In this document: piece by piece, positions 53,625-63,492 of the stretch | How the letters are laid out: each line of letters starts with the position of its first letter | Position numbering within the stretch: the first letter of the stretch is position 1 | Source: Caballeronia sp. BR00000012568055 | Lineage (GTDB): Bacteria > Pseudomonadota > Gammaproteobacteria > Burkholderiales > Burkholderiaceae | NCBI RefSeq assembly: GCF_029439455.1 | Contig: NZ_JAQFVG010000311.1 | Location: forward strand, 89,460 to 153,459 | Direction of reading: 5' to 3' | DNA: 64,000 nt | Notes under the pieces: generated by a model | Database searches by the model: none | What the model saw: only the letters and a program-made list of their open reading frames with translations | What the model was told of the DNA's origin: nothing | Translations under genes and position numbers: made by a program

Positions 53625-53848
53625 GCGTTTTCAATGAGCTCGTTATCCGCAAGCAGTTTCATGAGCCGATCCAGCCGCATGCGCTGCTCGCGATGCAACC
53701 CATGCGTCGCGCTGATCTGCTGCACGCGTCTGCGCCAATAAGTCTGTCCGAACAGCGAGTTCGCGACTTCCGCCGACAACACGCGCTCCAGATGCACGAT
53801 GGCGGCATCGACGTTATAGGTGGAATAGGGGCTTACGCTTGCGTTCAT
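53513..53848 (-). CDS. Small hypothetical protein, antisense to the rsmA 3' end
   Basis: 111 residues ([24 protein letters not shown]). The first ~75 residues look like a genuine soluble helical protein ([25 protein letters not shown]..., [18 protein letters not shown]) with codon use like its neighbours. The last ~36 residues are read antisense to rsmA and are rich in Ala/Ser/Arg, so they are probably not under much constraint. No family is recognised and no signal or membrane segment is seen. Confidence 0.6.
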   Translation of the reverse strand: MNASVSPYSTYNVDAAIVHLERVLSAEVANSLFGQTYWRRRVQQISATHGLHREQRMRLDRLMKLLADNELIENAYARSTACASATNSATGTSSARRVRSNPSASKSILSR

Positions 53849-53911
53849 TCGTGCCTCGGTCGCAGGTTGTCGAGCAATCGATTTTGCGAGCGAGGAGGGA
53901 CATTCCGTGTC

Positions 53912-54733
53912 CTAGCGATGCAGCATTTCGTGAATGCGCGTCAGCGACGCCACCGCGCCGCCCGCAATCCCCACGCCGACGTTCGGCGCAATGCCATGCT
54001 CACGCGGATTGATACGCACCACGCGCGGCCCGTGGCGTTCGCTGAAGCGCCGCACGGTAGGCAGCGCGCGCCCCGCGCCGAGTTCGACCACGACGAGTCG
54101 TTCCACTTTCGGCAGCCAGTTTGCAAGCCTTCGTTCTTGCCGCTCGGTTTGCGCGTCGATCCAGTTCCAGTCGCCGAACATGAGGATGTTGGGACGCGCA
54201 AGGCGGCCGCAATGCGGACAAAGCGGCATCGCGTTGATCAGTTCGCAGCGGTTTGCATCGACGATGGGTACGAAGCCGGATGCGGGCCAGATATCGCTCG
54301 TGCAGGCGTCGACGCATTGCATGAAGTCGATCGCGCCGTGGCATTCGACGATGCGCTCGTGCGAGAAACCCGCGCGCTGAAACTGGCCATCGACATTGCT
54401 CGTGAAGACGAACGCGCCGTGCTTCATGCGCGATGACCACTGCAAAAGCAGGCGGAAACCGTCGTGCGGCTGCGTCGCGCGATACAGCGCCAGCCGATGC
54501 CCATAAAAGCCCCACGCCAGCCGCGGATGTCGCACGAAGCCTTCGGGATTGGCCATCGCCTCGAACGAATAGCCGTGATGCCGCAGAGCCGGATACGCGC
54601 GCCAGAAACCTTCGGGTCCGCGAAAATCGGGCAGACCGGAATCGACGCCCATGCCCGCGCCTGCGGTAATCAACATGCCGTCCGCTTTGGCGATCCATTC
54701 GGCCGCTTGTTTGATCTCGGCCGCGTCGCTCAT
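53912..54733 (-). CDS. Sir2-family NAD-dependent protein deacetylase-like protein
   Basis: 273 residues. The NAD-binding start is [21 protein letters not shown] near residue 22. [13 protein letters not shown] near 109 is followed by the catalytic His in [13 protein letters not shown]. The zinc finger region has Cys at ...FMQC near 138 and CPHCG near 172. Sirtuins remove acyl groups from lysine using NAD+. The WYL-domain gene overlaps it by four bases upstream, suggesting one transcript. Confidence 0.9.
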   Translation of the reverse strand: MSDAAEIKQAAEWIAKADGMLITAGAGMGVDSGLPDFRGPEGFWRAYPALRHHGYSFEAMANPEGFVRHPRLAWGFYGHRLALYRATQPHDGFRLLLQWSSRMKHGAFVFTSNVDGQFQRAGFSHERIVECHGAIDFMQCVDACTSDIWPASGFVPIVDANRCELINAMPLCPHCGRLARPNILMFGDWNWIDAQTERQERRLANWLPKVERLVVVELGAGRALPTVRRFSERHGPRVVRINPREHGIAPNVGVGIAGGAVASLTRIHEMLHR

Positions 54734-55806
54734 GCCGGTTCTCCGGCGGTGTGTCCGTAACGCTCGGCGAGCTTTAGATAGTCCTGCGCGAATTCATCGC
54801 GTAATGTTTTCGGCGCAAGAATTTCGACGCCCGCGCCGAGCGCGCGCAGCCACCAGCGCAGCTTGAGACTCGGCGTCACCGTGCCGGAAATCTTGGTGCG
54901 GCCATCGGGCAAGGTATCGATCACCTGATCTTTCGACATAGGCGATTCGCGCAACTGATTGCCCGCGTTGCCTTCGAACGCGAGTTCCAGACGCACGGGC
55001 GGCTCGGGCAGAAAGTCGAACACTTGCTGCGTTTCAATGTACTTGCGCAGCTTGAAGTCGTCGGGATACGTAAAGCTCTCGCCCGACTCGGACACCGAAC
55101 GAATCCGGTCCAGCCGATACAGCGTTCGCATCCATTCGGTCTCGCCTTTCTCGGGGCGCGGCGCGCGGCTCGGGTCCTGCGCGACCATGTACATCACGCC
55201 CGCCGATTCGACCAGCGCGAGCGGCCAGAGCTTGCGGGTTTTGGGGGCGTCGCCTTGTTCGCCTTTATATGCGGCGCGGTACTGCACCAGCAATTCGCGC
55301 TCGAAGAACGTCGCGGTCGCGACGGTCTGGAAAATTTCCGGGCGCAGCTTCGGGCGGATCAGCGTGAACGAACCATCGACGGAATCGATTTTGTCGGCCC
55401 ACGCGCGATAAATGCGGCTGTCCGCTTTCTCTTGCGAGAGGCGCGCTTCTGCGGCCTGAAACAGCGGATCGATATCGCGCGTGACGGCGTTCGGCAGCTT
55501 GTTGCCCGCGAAGCGCTGAAGGATATGAAACGCCACCGCCTCCGACGCGCTCATCAAGCCCACGCCTTCCTGCGATCCATGCAGCCACGGCTTGCGCTGC
55601 CACAGCAACTCGCGGCCGTTGATCATCGAGACCACGCGCGAGTCGGCTTCGAGCGCCGTGAGGTGGCGCTGCACCTTCTTCGTATAGCCCACGCGATGCC
55701 CGCGCTCCTCCAAACGCCGTCGGATTTCGGGCGTGGGAAGCCACGCGACGGCATCGCGTTCGGTGGGCAGCACGCGCAGGATCGCTTCGTCGAGGCTGGA
55801 GGTCAT
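54730..55806 (-). CDS. WYL-domain transcriptional regulator
   Basis: 358 residues from ATG 55806 ([14 protein letters not shown]). An N-terminal winged helix ([40 protein letters not shown], about 8-50) is followed by a WYL/WCX arrangement ([12 protein letters not shown] near 185, [19 protein letters not shown] near 208, and [11 protein letters not shown] near 243). WYL domains sense nucleic acids or nucleotides. Its last codons overlap the sir2 start (ATGA), and it diverges from the catalase-family gene. Confidence 0.88.
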   Translation of the reverse strand: MTSSLDEAILRVLPTERDAVAWLPTPEIRRRLEERGHRVGYTKKVQRHLTALEADSRVVSMINGRELLWQRKPWLHGSQEGVGLMSASEAVAFHILQRFAGNKLPNAVTRDIDPLFQAAEARLSQEKADSRIYRAWADKIDSVDGSFTLIRPKLRPEIFQTVATATFFERELLVQYRAAYKGEQGDAPKTRKLWPLALVESAGVMYMVAQDPSRAPRPEKGETEWMRTLYRLDRIRSVSESGESFTYPDDFKLRKYIETQQVFDFLPEPPVRLELAFEGNAGNQLRESPMSKDQVIDTLPDGRTKISGTVTPSLKLRWWLRALGAGVEILAPKTLRDEFAQDYLKLAERYGHTAGEPA

Positions 55807-55969
55807 GGCGAGCAGGAAGAGTAGGAAAGTCGAATTGATTATAGGGACGATTGGGACAGAAGATGTCCCGGTCGCGCAGGGCCGGTTCGCGCGCGCTGCG
55901 ATGAGTTGCATCGTGGAACGGAGGTTGCGCTGTGGTGGCTATCCCCAAATATCTCCCGGAGTCACCATC

Positions 55970-57055
55970 ATGACGGCGGCGCTTCCCTTCGATCCCTCTT
56001 TCGAACAAATCCCCGACGACGAGGCTGACACCACGCGGGAAGTCGCGGAAACCATGCGCAGCATCACCGAGAAAACGTACGCCGATTCAGGCCACGCGAT
56101 CCGCAGCGTGCACGCGAAGAGTCACGGGTTGCTGATCGGTGAATTCGAAGTGGCGCCCGATCTTCCGCCGGAACTCGCGCAAGGCCTCTTCGCGCGCGCC
56201 GGAACGATGCAAGTGGTCATGCGACTCTCCACCAATCCCGGCGACGTGCTCGACGACAAAGTCTCGACGCCGCGTGGTCTGGCGATCAAGGTAATCGGCG
56301 TAACAGGCGACCGTCTGCCTGGCAGCGAAGGCGATACCACGCAGGATTTCGTGATGATCAACGCGCCGGCCTTTACCGCCGCGACGCCGAAAAAGTTTTT
56401 GTCCAATCTAAAGCTGTTGGCCAAGACGACGGACAAAGCGCCCGGCGCGAAAAAGGCGCTGTCGGCGGTACTGCGCGGCACGGAAGCGCTGATCGAAAAG
56501 CTCGGCGGCGAGAGTCCGACGCTGATCAGTATGGGCGGACATCCGGAAACGCATATTCTGGGCGAGACGTTTTATACGGCGGTGCCGCTTCTTTATGGCG
56601 CGTACTTTGGCAAGTTCAGCATCGCGCCGGTATCGCCGGAATTGACGGCGCTGACCGATGCGAAAGTCGATCTCGAAGACCGTCCCGATGGCCTGCGTGA
56701 ATCGGTAAGCGAGTTCTTCGCATCGCATGGGGCGGAGTGGGAAGTGCGCGTTCAGCTTGCGACCGATATCGACACGATGCCGATTGAAGATGCGTCCGTG
56801 CAATGGCCGGAGGACGAAAGCCCGTACGTTACGGTGGCGCGGATTCGCGTGCTGCCGCAGACATCGTGGAGTCCTGAACGCGAGCGAGGTATCGACGATG
56901 GCATGGCGTTCAGTCCGTGGCATGGCATTGCGGCGCATCGGCCACTGGGCGGCGTGATGCGGGCGCGACGGGCATCGTACGAAATGTCGGCCGGGTTTCG
57001 CGGCGAGCGGAACGGTTGCCCGATGCACGAACCGCACGAGCGCATCGACCTTTAA
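55970..57055 (+). CDS. Catalase-family (minimal, SrpA-like) protein
   Basis: 361 residues from ATG 55970 (MTAALPFDPSF), with a CCGGAG site; the open frame to 55733 overlaps the WYL gene and is not used. It is a short catalase-fold protein: the distal region AIRSVHAKSHGLLIGEFEV near 46, VMRLSTNPGDVLDDKVSTPRGLAIKVIG near 83, and the end FSPWHGIAAHRPLGGVMRARRASYE. The C-terminal tyrosine-loop motif (R-x-x-x-Y) of true catalases was not found, so activity as a catalase is uncertain. The molybdoenzyme gene follows 16 bases later. Confidence 0.88.
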   Translation: MTAALPFDPSFEQIPDDEADTTREVAETMRSITEKTYADSGHAIRSVHAKSHGLLIGEFEVAPDLPPELAQGLFARAGTMQVVMRLSTNPGDVLDDKVSTPRGLAIKVIGVTGDRLPGSEGDTTQDFVMINAPAFTAATPKKFLSNLKLLAKTTDKAPGAKKALSAVLRGTEALIEKLGGESPTLISMGGHPETHILGETFYTAVPLLYGAYFGKFSIAPVSPELTALTDAKVDLEDRPDGLRESVSEFFASHGAEWEVRVQLATDIDTMPIEDASVQWPEDESPYVTVARIRVLPQTSWSPERERGIDDGMAFSPWHGIAAHRPLGGVMRARRASYEMSAGFRGERNGCPMHEPHERIDL

Positions 57056-57071
57056 TCCAGCGGAGCTTGCG

Positions 57072-59360
57072 ATGGCCAACTCAGACGCTGACGACGCGCA
57101 CGAATATCCCTACGCTTCGGGCGGATGGGGCTCGGTCAAAGCCGTCGCTGAAATTCTCACGCGTGAGAAAGTGCCTTTAAAGGGCGCGGCGATTTTGCTG
57201 CATCAAAACAAGCCGGATGGCTTTGCGTGCGTGAGCTGCTCGTGGGCGAAACCGGCGCATCCGCATAAGTTCGAGTTCTGCGAAAACGGCGCGAAAGCGA
57301 CCGCATGGGACACGACCAGCAAGCGCGTGAGTCCCGAGTTCTTTTCGACGCATACGGTGTCGGAGCTTTGCGAGTGGCACGACCACGATCTCGAAGAAGC
57401 CGGCCGCCTCACCGCGCCGATGCGCTACGACGCCTCAACTGATAAGTATATCGAAGTAAGTTGGGAAGAAGCGTTCGAAGATATCGGGCGCGAACTCGGT
57501 AGGTTCGATCCGAACAGCGTCGTGTTCTACGCGTCCGGGCGCGCGTCGCTGGAAACGTCGTATATGTTCCAGCTTTTTGCGCGTATGTACGGCACCAACA
57601 ACTTGCCGGACAGTTCGAACATGTGCCACGAAAGCACGAGCGTCGGATTGCAGAAAGCGATCGGCGCGGGCGTCGGCACGATCCGGCTCGAAGATTTCGA
57701 TGCCACCGATCTCATGTTCTTCTTCGGCCACAATGTCGGCACAAATAGTCCGCGCATGCTGCATCAGCTTCAGGACGCGCGAAAGCGCGGCGTGCCGATC
57801 ATCACGTTCAATCCGCTGCGCGAACCGGGCTTGTTACGCTTCGCCAATCCGCAGTCGCCGACCGAGATGTTGACGCCCGCGCAGACGCAAATCAGCACGC
57901 AGTACCATCAGGTCAAAGTAGGCGGTGATACGGCTGCGCTGCTCGGCATCTGCAAGACCGTAATTGATGCGGATGACGAAGCAATCGCAGAAGCGAAGCC
58001 GAGGATTCTGGATATCGACTTTATCGACACGCATACGATTGGCTTCAAGGCATTTGCGCAGTACGTGCGCGCAACGTCTTGGGATGACATCGAGCGCGTG
58101 AGCGGACTGACGCGTGACGCGCTCGAAGCTGCGGCGCACGCGTATATGAAGGCGAACGCGACTATCGTTCATTATGGAATGGGGCTGACGCAACATCGGC
58201 TTGGTGTGCAGAACGTGCGGATGGTGTGCAATCTGCTGTTCTTGCGCGGGAATATCGGCAAGCCCGGCGCGGGTCCGTCACCGATACGCGGGCATTCGAA
58301 CGTGCAGGGACAGCGGACTGTCGGCATCACGGAGAAACCGGAACTGGCTCCGCTCGATGTGCTTGCAAAGCAGTTCGATTTCGATCCGCCGCGCGAGAAG
58401 GGCATGAATATCGTCGAAGCCTTCGATGCGATGATCGAAGGCAAGGTCAATGCCGTGATCAACCTCGGCGGAAATCTGGTGCGCTCGGTTCCGGACCGCG
58501 CGCGGATCGAACCGGCGTGGCGCGGCCTCAAGCTCACGGTGAATGTTGCGACGAAGCTCAATCGCAGTCATCTCGTGCATGGCGCGAAGGCGTATCTGCT
58601 GCCGTGTCTGAGTCGTATCGAAGTGGATCGGCAGGCGAGCGGGGAACAGGCTGTATCGATGGAAGACAGCACGGGCTGTATGCACGGCTCGCGCGGCGCG
58701 ACGCCACCGGCCGCTGCCGGGCTTCGTTCGGAGCCTTTCATTATCGCGGGCCTCGCAAAGGCAACGCTGAAGGAACGCTCGACGGTGGACTGGGATCGCT
58801 GGGTCGCGGATTACTCGATCGTGCGGGACGAGATCGCCAAAACCTGGCCCGACAATTTTCACGATTTCAACGCTCGGCTCTGGACGCCTGGCGGTTTCGC
58901 GCGTGCGTTACCGGCGCGTGAACGCACATGGAAAACCGAGAGCGGAAGGGCAGAGTTCTACGTACCGGAGATGCTCGAAGAAGATCCGGATATGCCGACG
59001 CGCGATCCGCACGCATTGCGTCTGACCACGCTGCGTAGCGATGATCAGTTCAACACGACCATCTATAGTTTGAGCGATCGGTTTCGGGGTATCGAAGATG
59101 ACCGCATGGTGATTCTGATGAACCCCGACGATATGCGCGATCACGACGTGCACGCCGGTGAGCGCATCACGATGGAAACCATCGCAACGGATGGCGTACA
59201 GCGGCGCGTCGCTGGGCTGAAACTCGTTGCCTACGATATCCCGCGTGGATGCGTGGCAGGCTATTACCCGGAATGCAATCCGCTGCTGCCGCTATGGCAT
59301 CACGCGAAGGAAAGCAAAGTGCCGGCGGCGAAATCGATCCCGGTAAGGATCGTGAGGTGA
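57072..59360 (+). CDS. FdhF/YdeP-family molybdopterin oxidoreductase
   Basis: 762 residues. An N-terminal Cys motif (ACVSCSWAKP near 52 and FEFCENGAKA near 70) is of the kind that could hold an Fe-S cluster in this family. SNMCHESTSVGL near 178 places a cysteine where formate dehydrogenase has its selenocysteine Mo ligand. IVHYGMGLTQHRLG, LLFLRGNIGKPGAGPSPIRGHSNVQG and the C-terminal molybdopterin dinucleotide domain (MNPDDMRDHDVHAGERITM) follow. The family is of unknown substrate (YdeP relates to acid resistance). No fdhD or partner subunit lies here. It is in an operon with the catalase-family gene. Confidence 0.92.
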   Translation: MANSDADDAHEYPYASGGWGSVKAVAEILTREKVPLKGAAILLHQNKPDGFACVSCSWAKPAHPHKFEFCENGAKATAWDTTSKRVSPEFFSTHTVSELCEWHDHDLEEAGRLTAPMRYDASTDKYIEVSWEEAFEDIGRELGRFDPNSVVFYASGRASLETSYMFQLFARMYGTNNLPDSSNMCHESTSVGLQKAIGAGVGTIRLEDFDATDLMFFFGHNVGTNSPRMLHQLQDARKRGVPIITFNPLREPGLLRFANPQSPTEMLTPAQTQISTQYHQVKVGGDTAALLGICKTVIDADDEAIAEAKPRILDIDFIDTHTIGFKAFAQYVRATSWDDIERVSGLTRDALEAAAHAYMKANATIVHYGMGLTQHRLGVQNVRMVCNLLFLRGNIGKPGAGPSPIRGHSNVQGQRTVGITEKPELAPLDVLAKQFDFDPPREKGMNIVEAFDAMIEGKVNAVINLGGNLVRSVPDRARIEPAWRGLKLTVNVATKLNRSHLVHGAKAYLLPCLSRIEVDRQASGEQAVSMEDSTGCMHGSRGATPPAAAGLRSEPFIIAGLAKATLKERSTVDWDRWVADYSIVRDEIAKTWPDNFHDFNARLWTPGGFARALPARERTWKTESGRAEFYVPEMLEEDPDMPTRDPHALRLTTLRSDDQFNTTIYSLSDRFRGIEDDRMVILMNPDDMRDHDVHAGERITMETIATDGVQRRVAGLKLVAYDIPRGCVAGYYPECNPLLPLWHHAKESKVPAAKSIPVRIVR

Positions 59361-59378
59361 TCGAATAACCAAAAGCAA

Positions 59379-59405
59379 AAAGCCCGGTCGCAGTGACCGG
59401 GCTTT
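59379..59405. terminator. Bidirectional terminator between the molybdoenzyme gene and tRNA-Lys
   Basis: Stem AAAGCCCGGTC / GACCGGGCTTT with a five-base loop. The T-run is better on the minus strand (TTTTTGCTTTT), suiting the tRNA transcript as well as the gene on the plus strand. Confidence 0.88.
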
Positions 59406-59418
59406 CTACTTGATTCTT

Positions 59419-59494
59419 TGGTAGGCCGTACGGGATTCGAACCTGTGACCAACGGATTAAAAGTCCGCTGCTCTACCAGCTGAGCTAACGACCC
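59419..59494 (-). tRNA. tRNA-Lys (anticodon TTT)
   Basis: 76 bases on the minus strand. The 7-bp acceptor, D-arm (AGCTCAGCTGGTAGAGC), anticodon loop CTTTTAA and T-arm (GGTTCGAATCC) are all normal, and CCA is encoded. It lies between cpoB and the molybdoenzyme gene. No integrase or direct repeat is next to it. Confidence 0.97.
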
Positions 59495-59561
59495 AAAAGA
59501 GGCGAAATTATAAACGGCGATTCAGCACACTGTCAACCGAACAAGCCATTTCGATGCTGAT

Positions 59562-59604
59562 AGAAAAACGCCCGCAGCACCTACAACCATGTGTGCCCGC
59601 GGGC
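59562..59604 (-). terminator. Probable terminator downstream of cpoB
   Basis: On the minus strand, stem GCCCGC...GCGGGC (59599-59604 with 59570-59575) with some further pairing inside is followed by GTTTTTCTAT. Confidence 0.6.
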
Positions 59605-59633
59605 ATTCTCCAATCGCGCGAGAGGCACGACGC

Positions 59634-60395
59634 TTACTTCACCTGCGACAGCTTGCTCTGCGCATTCTGCGCAACTTCAGTCCCACCATACTGCGAGATG
59701 ATCTGCTGCAACGTTTGTTTCGCAGCCGCCTTCTGACCTTGCTCGATCTGATTGTTCGCGATCGCGAGCAGCGCTTCGGGTGCGCGCGGATGCGTCGGAT
59801 ACGTCTTCACGAGGTTTTGCCAGATGGCGGTGGAGCCTTTGTAGTCGCGCTGCGCGTACAACGCATTGCCCAGCCAATACTGCGCGGTTGGCTGATACGG
59901 GCTTTGCGGGTACTTCGCCACAAACGCCTTGAACGAGGCCGCGGCGTTTTTATAGTCACCGTTACGGAACTGAGTCGACGCTGCGTTGAACGCATCCGTC
60001 TCACCGGGCTGCACCGCGCCTTGCACGCCATCCACCGTCTCTTGCTGCGGCTCGAACTTCTTCAGGCGCGCATCGAGATCGGCATAGTAGTCCTTCTGCT
60101 GCTTTTGCAGCGTCGCGACCTGATTGGCGAGATCCTCGTTCTGTCCGCGAAGCGTTGCGACCTGCTGGTTGAGCTGATCGAGACGATTCGACTGATCGAG
60201 GATCGTGCGTTGCGCAGCCTGCAACTGATTGGTCAGGCCATCAGTCTTGGTACGCAGATCGAGCACGGCTTTACGCGCTTCGTTGTCGTCGAAGACACCG
60301 GCGTGCGCGGGCACGCTCAACATCGTCGATCCGACTACACACGCGGCTGCGGCGGCGCGCAGCAAGGGAAAGCGATACAACATAGGGCGACTCAC
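59634..60395 (-). CDS. cpoB: Tol-Pal system protein CpoB (YbgF)
   Basis: 253 residues. The signal peptide ends VPAHA. A coiled coil (about residues 45-110: TNQLQAAQRTILDQSNRLDQLNQQVATLR) is followed by TPR repeats in the C-terminal half (FNAASTQFRNGDYKNAAASF, YWLGNALYAQRDYKGSTAIWQNLVKTYPTHPRA). CpoB links cell-wall synthesis with outer-membrane constriction through PBP1B and TolA. It lies 33 bases after pal in the operon. Confidence 0.95.
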   Translation of the reverse strand: MSRPMLYRFPLLRAAAAACVVGSTMLSVPAHAGVFDDNEARKAVLDLRTKTDGLTNQLQAAQRTILDQSNRLDQLNQQVATLRGQNEDLANQVATLQKQQKDYYADLDARLKKFEPQQETVDGVQGAVQPGETDAFNAASTQFRNGDYKNAAASFKAFVAKYPQSPYQPTAQYWLGNALYAQRDYKGSTAIWQNLVKTYPTHPRAPEALLAIANNQIEQGQKAAAKQTLQQIISQYGGTEVAQNAQSKLSQVK

Positions 60396-60428
60396 CCGTA
60401 ACTGGTTACGTTAATGACTACCGCTAAA

Positions 60429-60935
60429 TTACTGCTGGTATGCGAGATCAGCGCGGCGGTTTTGCGCGTACGACGATTCGTCATGGCCCGTCGCCATCGG
60501 CTTTTCCTTACCGAGCGACACAGCTTCCATCTGCGAATCGGCCACGCCCATCAGGGACATTGCACGACGCACAGCTTCAGCACGCTTTTGACCCAGCGCC
60601 AGGTTGTACTCGCTCGTGCCGCGCTCGTCGGTGTTGCCTTGGATCAGGACGTGACGTTCCGGATGGCTCTTCAGATACGACGAGTGTTGTTGCAGCAGCG
60701 GCTGATAGTCGTCCTTCACGGCGTAGCTGTCGAAGTCGAAGAAAATGCTGCGCTTCGCGAGCGGGCTGTTCGGGTCGTTGAGCGGGTCGATATTGACCTG
60801 CTTCACGTCCGTCGGGTTCGGCTGCGTGCCGACAGCACCCTTGTTCGCGCCTTCATCGAGCTTCACGCCCGAGTGACACGCCGCCAATGCGCCGACCATC
60901 GCAACTGCCAGGCCGATACGAAGTTTCGACATCAT
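60429..60935 (-). CDS. pal: Peptidoglycan-associated lipoprotein Pal
   Basis: 168 residues from ATG 60935 (MMSKLRIGLAV), with a strong AGGAGAGG; ATG 60932 is next. The lipobox is LAAC. The OmpA-like domain has IFFDFDSYAV near 64, IQGNTDERGTSEYNLALGQKRA near 97 and NRRADLAYQQ at the end. It anchors the outer membrane to peptidoglycan and binds TolB. tolB lies 55 bases upstream. Confidence 0.97.
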   Translation of the reverse strand: MMSKLRIGLAVAMVGALAACHSGVKLDEGANKGAVGTQPNPTDVKQVNIDPLNDPNSPLAKRSIFFDFDSYAVKDDYQPLLQQHSSYLKSHPERHVLIQGNTDERGTSEYNLALGQKRAEAVRRAMSLMGVADSQMEAVSLGKEKPMATGHDESSYAQNRRADLAYQQ

Positions 60936-60990
60936 GGTACCTCTCCTTGTGTTGTAGCTGAACGTTGTATGTGAAACGTTATTGCTGGAC

Positions 60991-62283
60991 TTATTGCATG
61001 AACGGACCCCAGGACGGCTCGCGCACCACACCGCCCTGAACTGACAAGACTTGCCGCGTCCGACCATCGGTCGATACGGCTGCCAACACGCCACGTCCGT
61101 TCACTTGGGTGGCGTAGAGGATGTATTGACCATTCGCCGCAAAGCTCGGCGATTCGTCATGCGTCGTGTCGGTCAGCCCCGTCGCCGTGCCGGACGCGAG
61201 GTCCTGCAAATACAGCTTGAAGCCGCCGCCAGTGCGCGAAATGTACGCGAGTTGCTTGCCGTCCGGACTCACGCGCGGGCTCGTGTTGTACGAACCTGCA
61301 AACGTGACCCGCTGGGCCGCGCCGGCGCTTTCCCCCGCTGCCGGCATCTTGTAGATCTGCGGTTGGCCACCGCGATCGCTCGTGAAATAAATCCAGTTGC
61401 CATCGGGAGAGAAGAACGGCTCGGTGTCGATGGAACTGCCTTGTGTCAGACGGCGCAGGCCGGAGCCGTCTGCGTTGACTTCGAAAATCTGCGTATTGCC
61501 GGTGCGCGACAGCGCGACCGCGAGCTTGCGGCCGTCAGGCGACCAGGCCGGAGCACTGTTGTTGCCCTTCTGGTTCGACACGACCACGCGCCGTCCCGTC
61601 GGCAGGTCGTGAATGTACACCACCGGCTTTTTCTTCTCGAACGACACATACGCCACCTTCGTGCCGTCCGGCGACCATGCCGGCGAAATGATCGGTTCCG
61701 GGCTGGAAAGGGCGATTTTCGCGTCCTGACCATCCGAATCCGAAATCTGCAACTGATACTTGCCGCCCGTCTGGATGACGTACGACAGACGCGTTGCAAA
61801 CGCGCCGCGTCCGCCGAGCAGCTTGGCGTAAATGTAATCGGCGATCTTGTGCGCGCTCATGCGCAGGCCGCCTTCGCCCGACACGAGCGACAGGCCGCCG
61901 AGATTCTGTTGATTGACCGTGTCGTACAGGCGGAAACGCACTTCGTACTGGCCGTTCGGCAGCTTGTTCACGCTGCCGGACACGAACGCGTTCGCGCCCT
62001 TGGCTTTCCACGCGCCGAGATCCACCGAATCCGTTTCGGAAACGGGCGTGCTGCCCGCATCGATGTTGGTGAACTTGCCGCTGCGCTGCAAATCCTGACG
62101 AATGATCGCGCTCACTTGCTGCGGCGAACTGGCTTCGTTGGCGAAAGTAGCGGTCGCGATCGGGTATTGCGTGGAGCCGACGCCGGTCACGAGGACGTTC
62201 AACTGGGCGTGGGCGGTGGTGCCGGCTGCGATCAGACAGGATGCGACCAGCGTTCTCAGGCCAAGCTTCGTCATCAAACTCAT
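60991..62283 (-). CDS. tolB: Tol-Pal system periplasmic protein TolB
   Basis: 430 residues from ATG 62283 ([15 protein letters not shown]); ATG 62274 is possible. The signal peptide ends GTTAHAQ. An N-terminal alpha/beta domain is followed by a six-blade propeller built of repeats like [46 protein letters not shown] and [15 protein letters not shown]. It works between TolA and Pal. The gap to tolA is 93 bases. Confidence 0.96.
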   Translation of the reverse strand: MSLMTKLGLRTLVASCLIAAGTTAHAQLNVLVTGVGSTQYPIATATFANEASSPQQVSAIIRQDLQRSGKFTNIDAGSTPVSETDSVDLGAWKAKGANAFVSGSVNKLPNGQYEVRFRLYDTVNQQNLGGLSLVSGEGGLRMSAHKIADYIYAKLLGGRGAFATRLSYVIQTGGKYQLQISDSDGQDAKIALSSPEPIISPAWSPDGTKVAYVSFEKKKPVVYIHDLPTGRRVVVSNQKGNNSAPAWSPDGRKLAVALSRTGNTQIFEVNADGSGLRRLTQGSSIDTEPFFSPDGNWIYFTSDRGGQPQIYKMPAAGESAGAAQRVTFAGSYNTSPRVSPDGKQLAYISRTGGGFKLYLQDLASGTATGLTDTTHDESPSFAANGQYILYATQVNGRGVLAAVSTDGRTRQVLSVQGGVVREPSWGPFMQ

Positions 62284-62376
62284 GCTGTTAGAAGTTCCAT
62301 TAAAACAATGTTCAAGTGTCGGAAGACTGCACAAACAGACCCCCATTCGCACAATTCGTTCCCGAAGGGCCGATGC

Positions 62377-63492
62377 TTAGCCACCCGCCGGACGCAGCGT
62401 GATGGTAAAGGTTCCGGGCGCCTTTCCGTCGATATCGACAGGCATCGGATCGGAGCGCTGCACGGCACGCAAAGCGGCTGCGTCCCACTGCTCGTTGCCG
62501 CTCGATCGCGTGATATTCGCCGACAGCAACGTGCCCGATGGCGAGCAACGCACCGAGACAACCGTTTCGAGGCCAGCCGTCTCGCCGCCCCACACGATAT
62601 TCGGACGCACACGTCGCTGAACCTTCTCGGCATAACCCGGCGACGCAGCATTACCGCCCGCGCCCTTACCGCTGCCACTCTTCGCAAGCCCTTCACCGCT
62701 GGACGCCGTACCGCCGCCCAACTGGCCTTGCAGTTGCGCCAGACGCGCCTTGCGTTCTGCATCGACTTTGGCCTTGGCTTCGGCGGCTGCCTTGGCCTTC
62801 GCGTCCGCCGCGGCCTTCGCCTTCGCGTCTGCGGTAGCCTTGGCTTGTGCATCGGCCTTTGCCTTTGCTTCCTGCTGCTCTTTCTGTTCCTTCAACTGCT
62901 CTTGCTTCTGCGCTTCAGCCTGCTGTTGTTGCTGCTGACGCGCCTTATCCTGTTGCGCTTTCTGCTGTTGCTGCTGCTTTTGCAGATCCGCCTGACGCTG
63001 TTGTTCGATCTGCTTCTGCTTGTCCTGCATCGCCTTTTGCTGCGCGGCGGCAGCTTGCGCGGCCGCTTGTTGCTGACGCTTCGCCTCCGCTTCCTGCTGC
63101 GCCTGCTCCTGCTGACGACGCTGTTCCGCCAACTGCGCCTCGCGCTGTGCGGCTTCTTGCTTACGCTTCTTTTCTTGCAACGCGATGTCCGCGTCTTCGT
63201 CCTTTGCGGGCGGCGGCGCAGGCGGCGCTTTCACGACCGGAGTCGGCGGCGTCGGAGTGGGGCGGGGCGTCGGCGTGGGCTGATCCGGAATCTCGGTCCA
63301 GATTTCGGCTTCCGCGCCCGCAGGCGTGTTGTTCTGCCAATTGATGCCGTGATACAGCAGCCAGAGCAGCAGCAGATGCATCAGCGCGGCGAGTCCGAAC
63401 GCCTTCCACGTCCCGCGCTCGCGCGGCGGACGAACGGGCCGCGCGGACGATGCCCGCGCCTGCCGGGGCTGATTATTCTGCGAACCGATCAT
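62377..63492 (-). CDS. tolA: Cell envelope integrity protein TolA
   Basis: 371 residues. One membrane segment is near the N-terminus (LAALMHLLLLWLLYHGINW, about 32-50), followed by a Pro/Thr-rich part, then a long Ala/Lys/Gln/Glu-rich coiled coil (about 105-255), and the C-terminal domain (YAEKVQRRVRPNIVWGGETA, VSVRCSPSGTLLSANITRSSG). It spans the periplasm from TolQR to TolB-Pal. Its start overlaps the tolR stop (ATGA). Confidence 0.95.
   Translation of the reverse strand: MIGSQNNQPRQARASSARPVRPPRERGTWKAFGLAALMHLLLLWLLYHGINWQNNTPAGAEAEIWTEIPDQPTPTPRPTPTPPTPVVKAPPAPPPAKDEDADIALQEKKRKQEAAQREAQLAEQRRQQEQAQQEAEAKRQQQAAAQAAAAQQKAMQDKQKQIEQQRQADLQKQQQQQKAQQDKARQQQQQQAEAQKQEQLKEQKEQQEAKAKADAQAKATADAKAKAAADAKAKAAAEAKAKVDAERKARLAQLQGQLGGGTASSGEGLAKSGSGKGAGGNAASPGYAEKVQRRVRPNIVWGGETAGLETVVSVRCSPSGTLLSANITRSSGNEQWDAAALRAVQRSDPMPVDIDGKAPGTFTITLRPAGG

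Noticed and set aside
59419-59494. tRNA-Lys as an integration site of a mobile element
   Set aside because: No integrase, direct repeat of the tRNA end, or foreign-looking DNA is adjacent.
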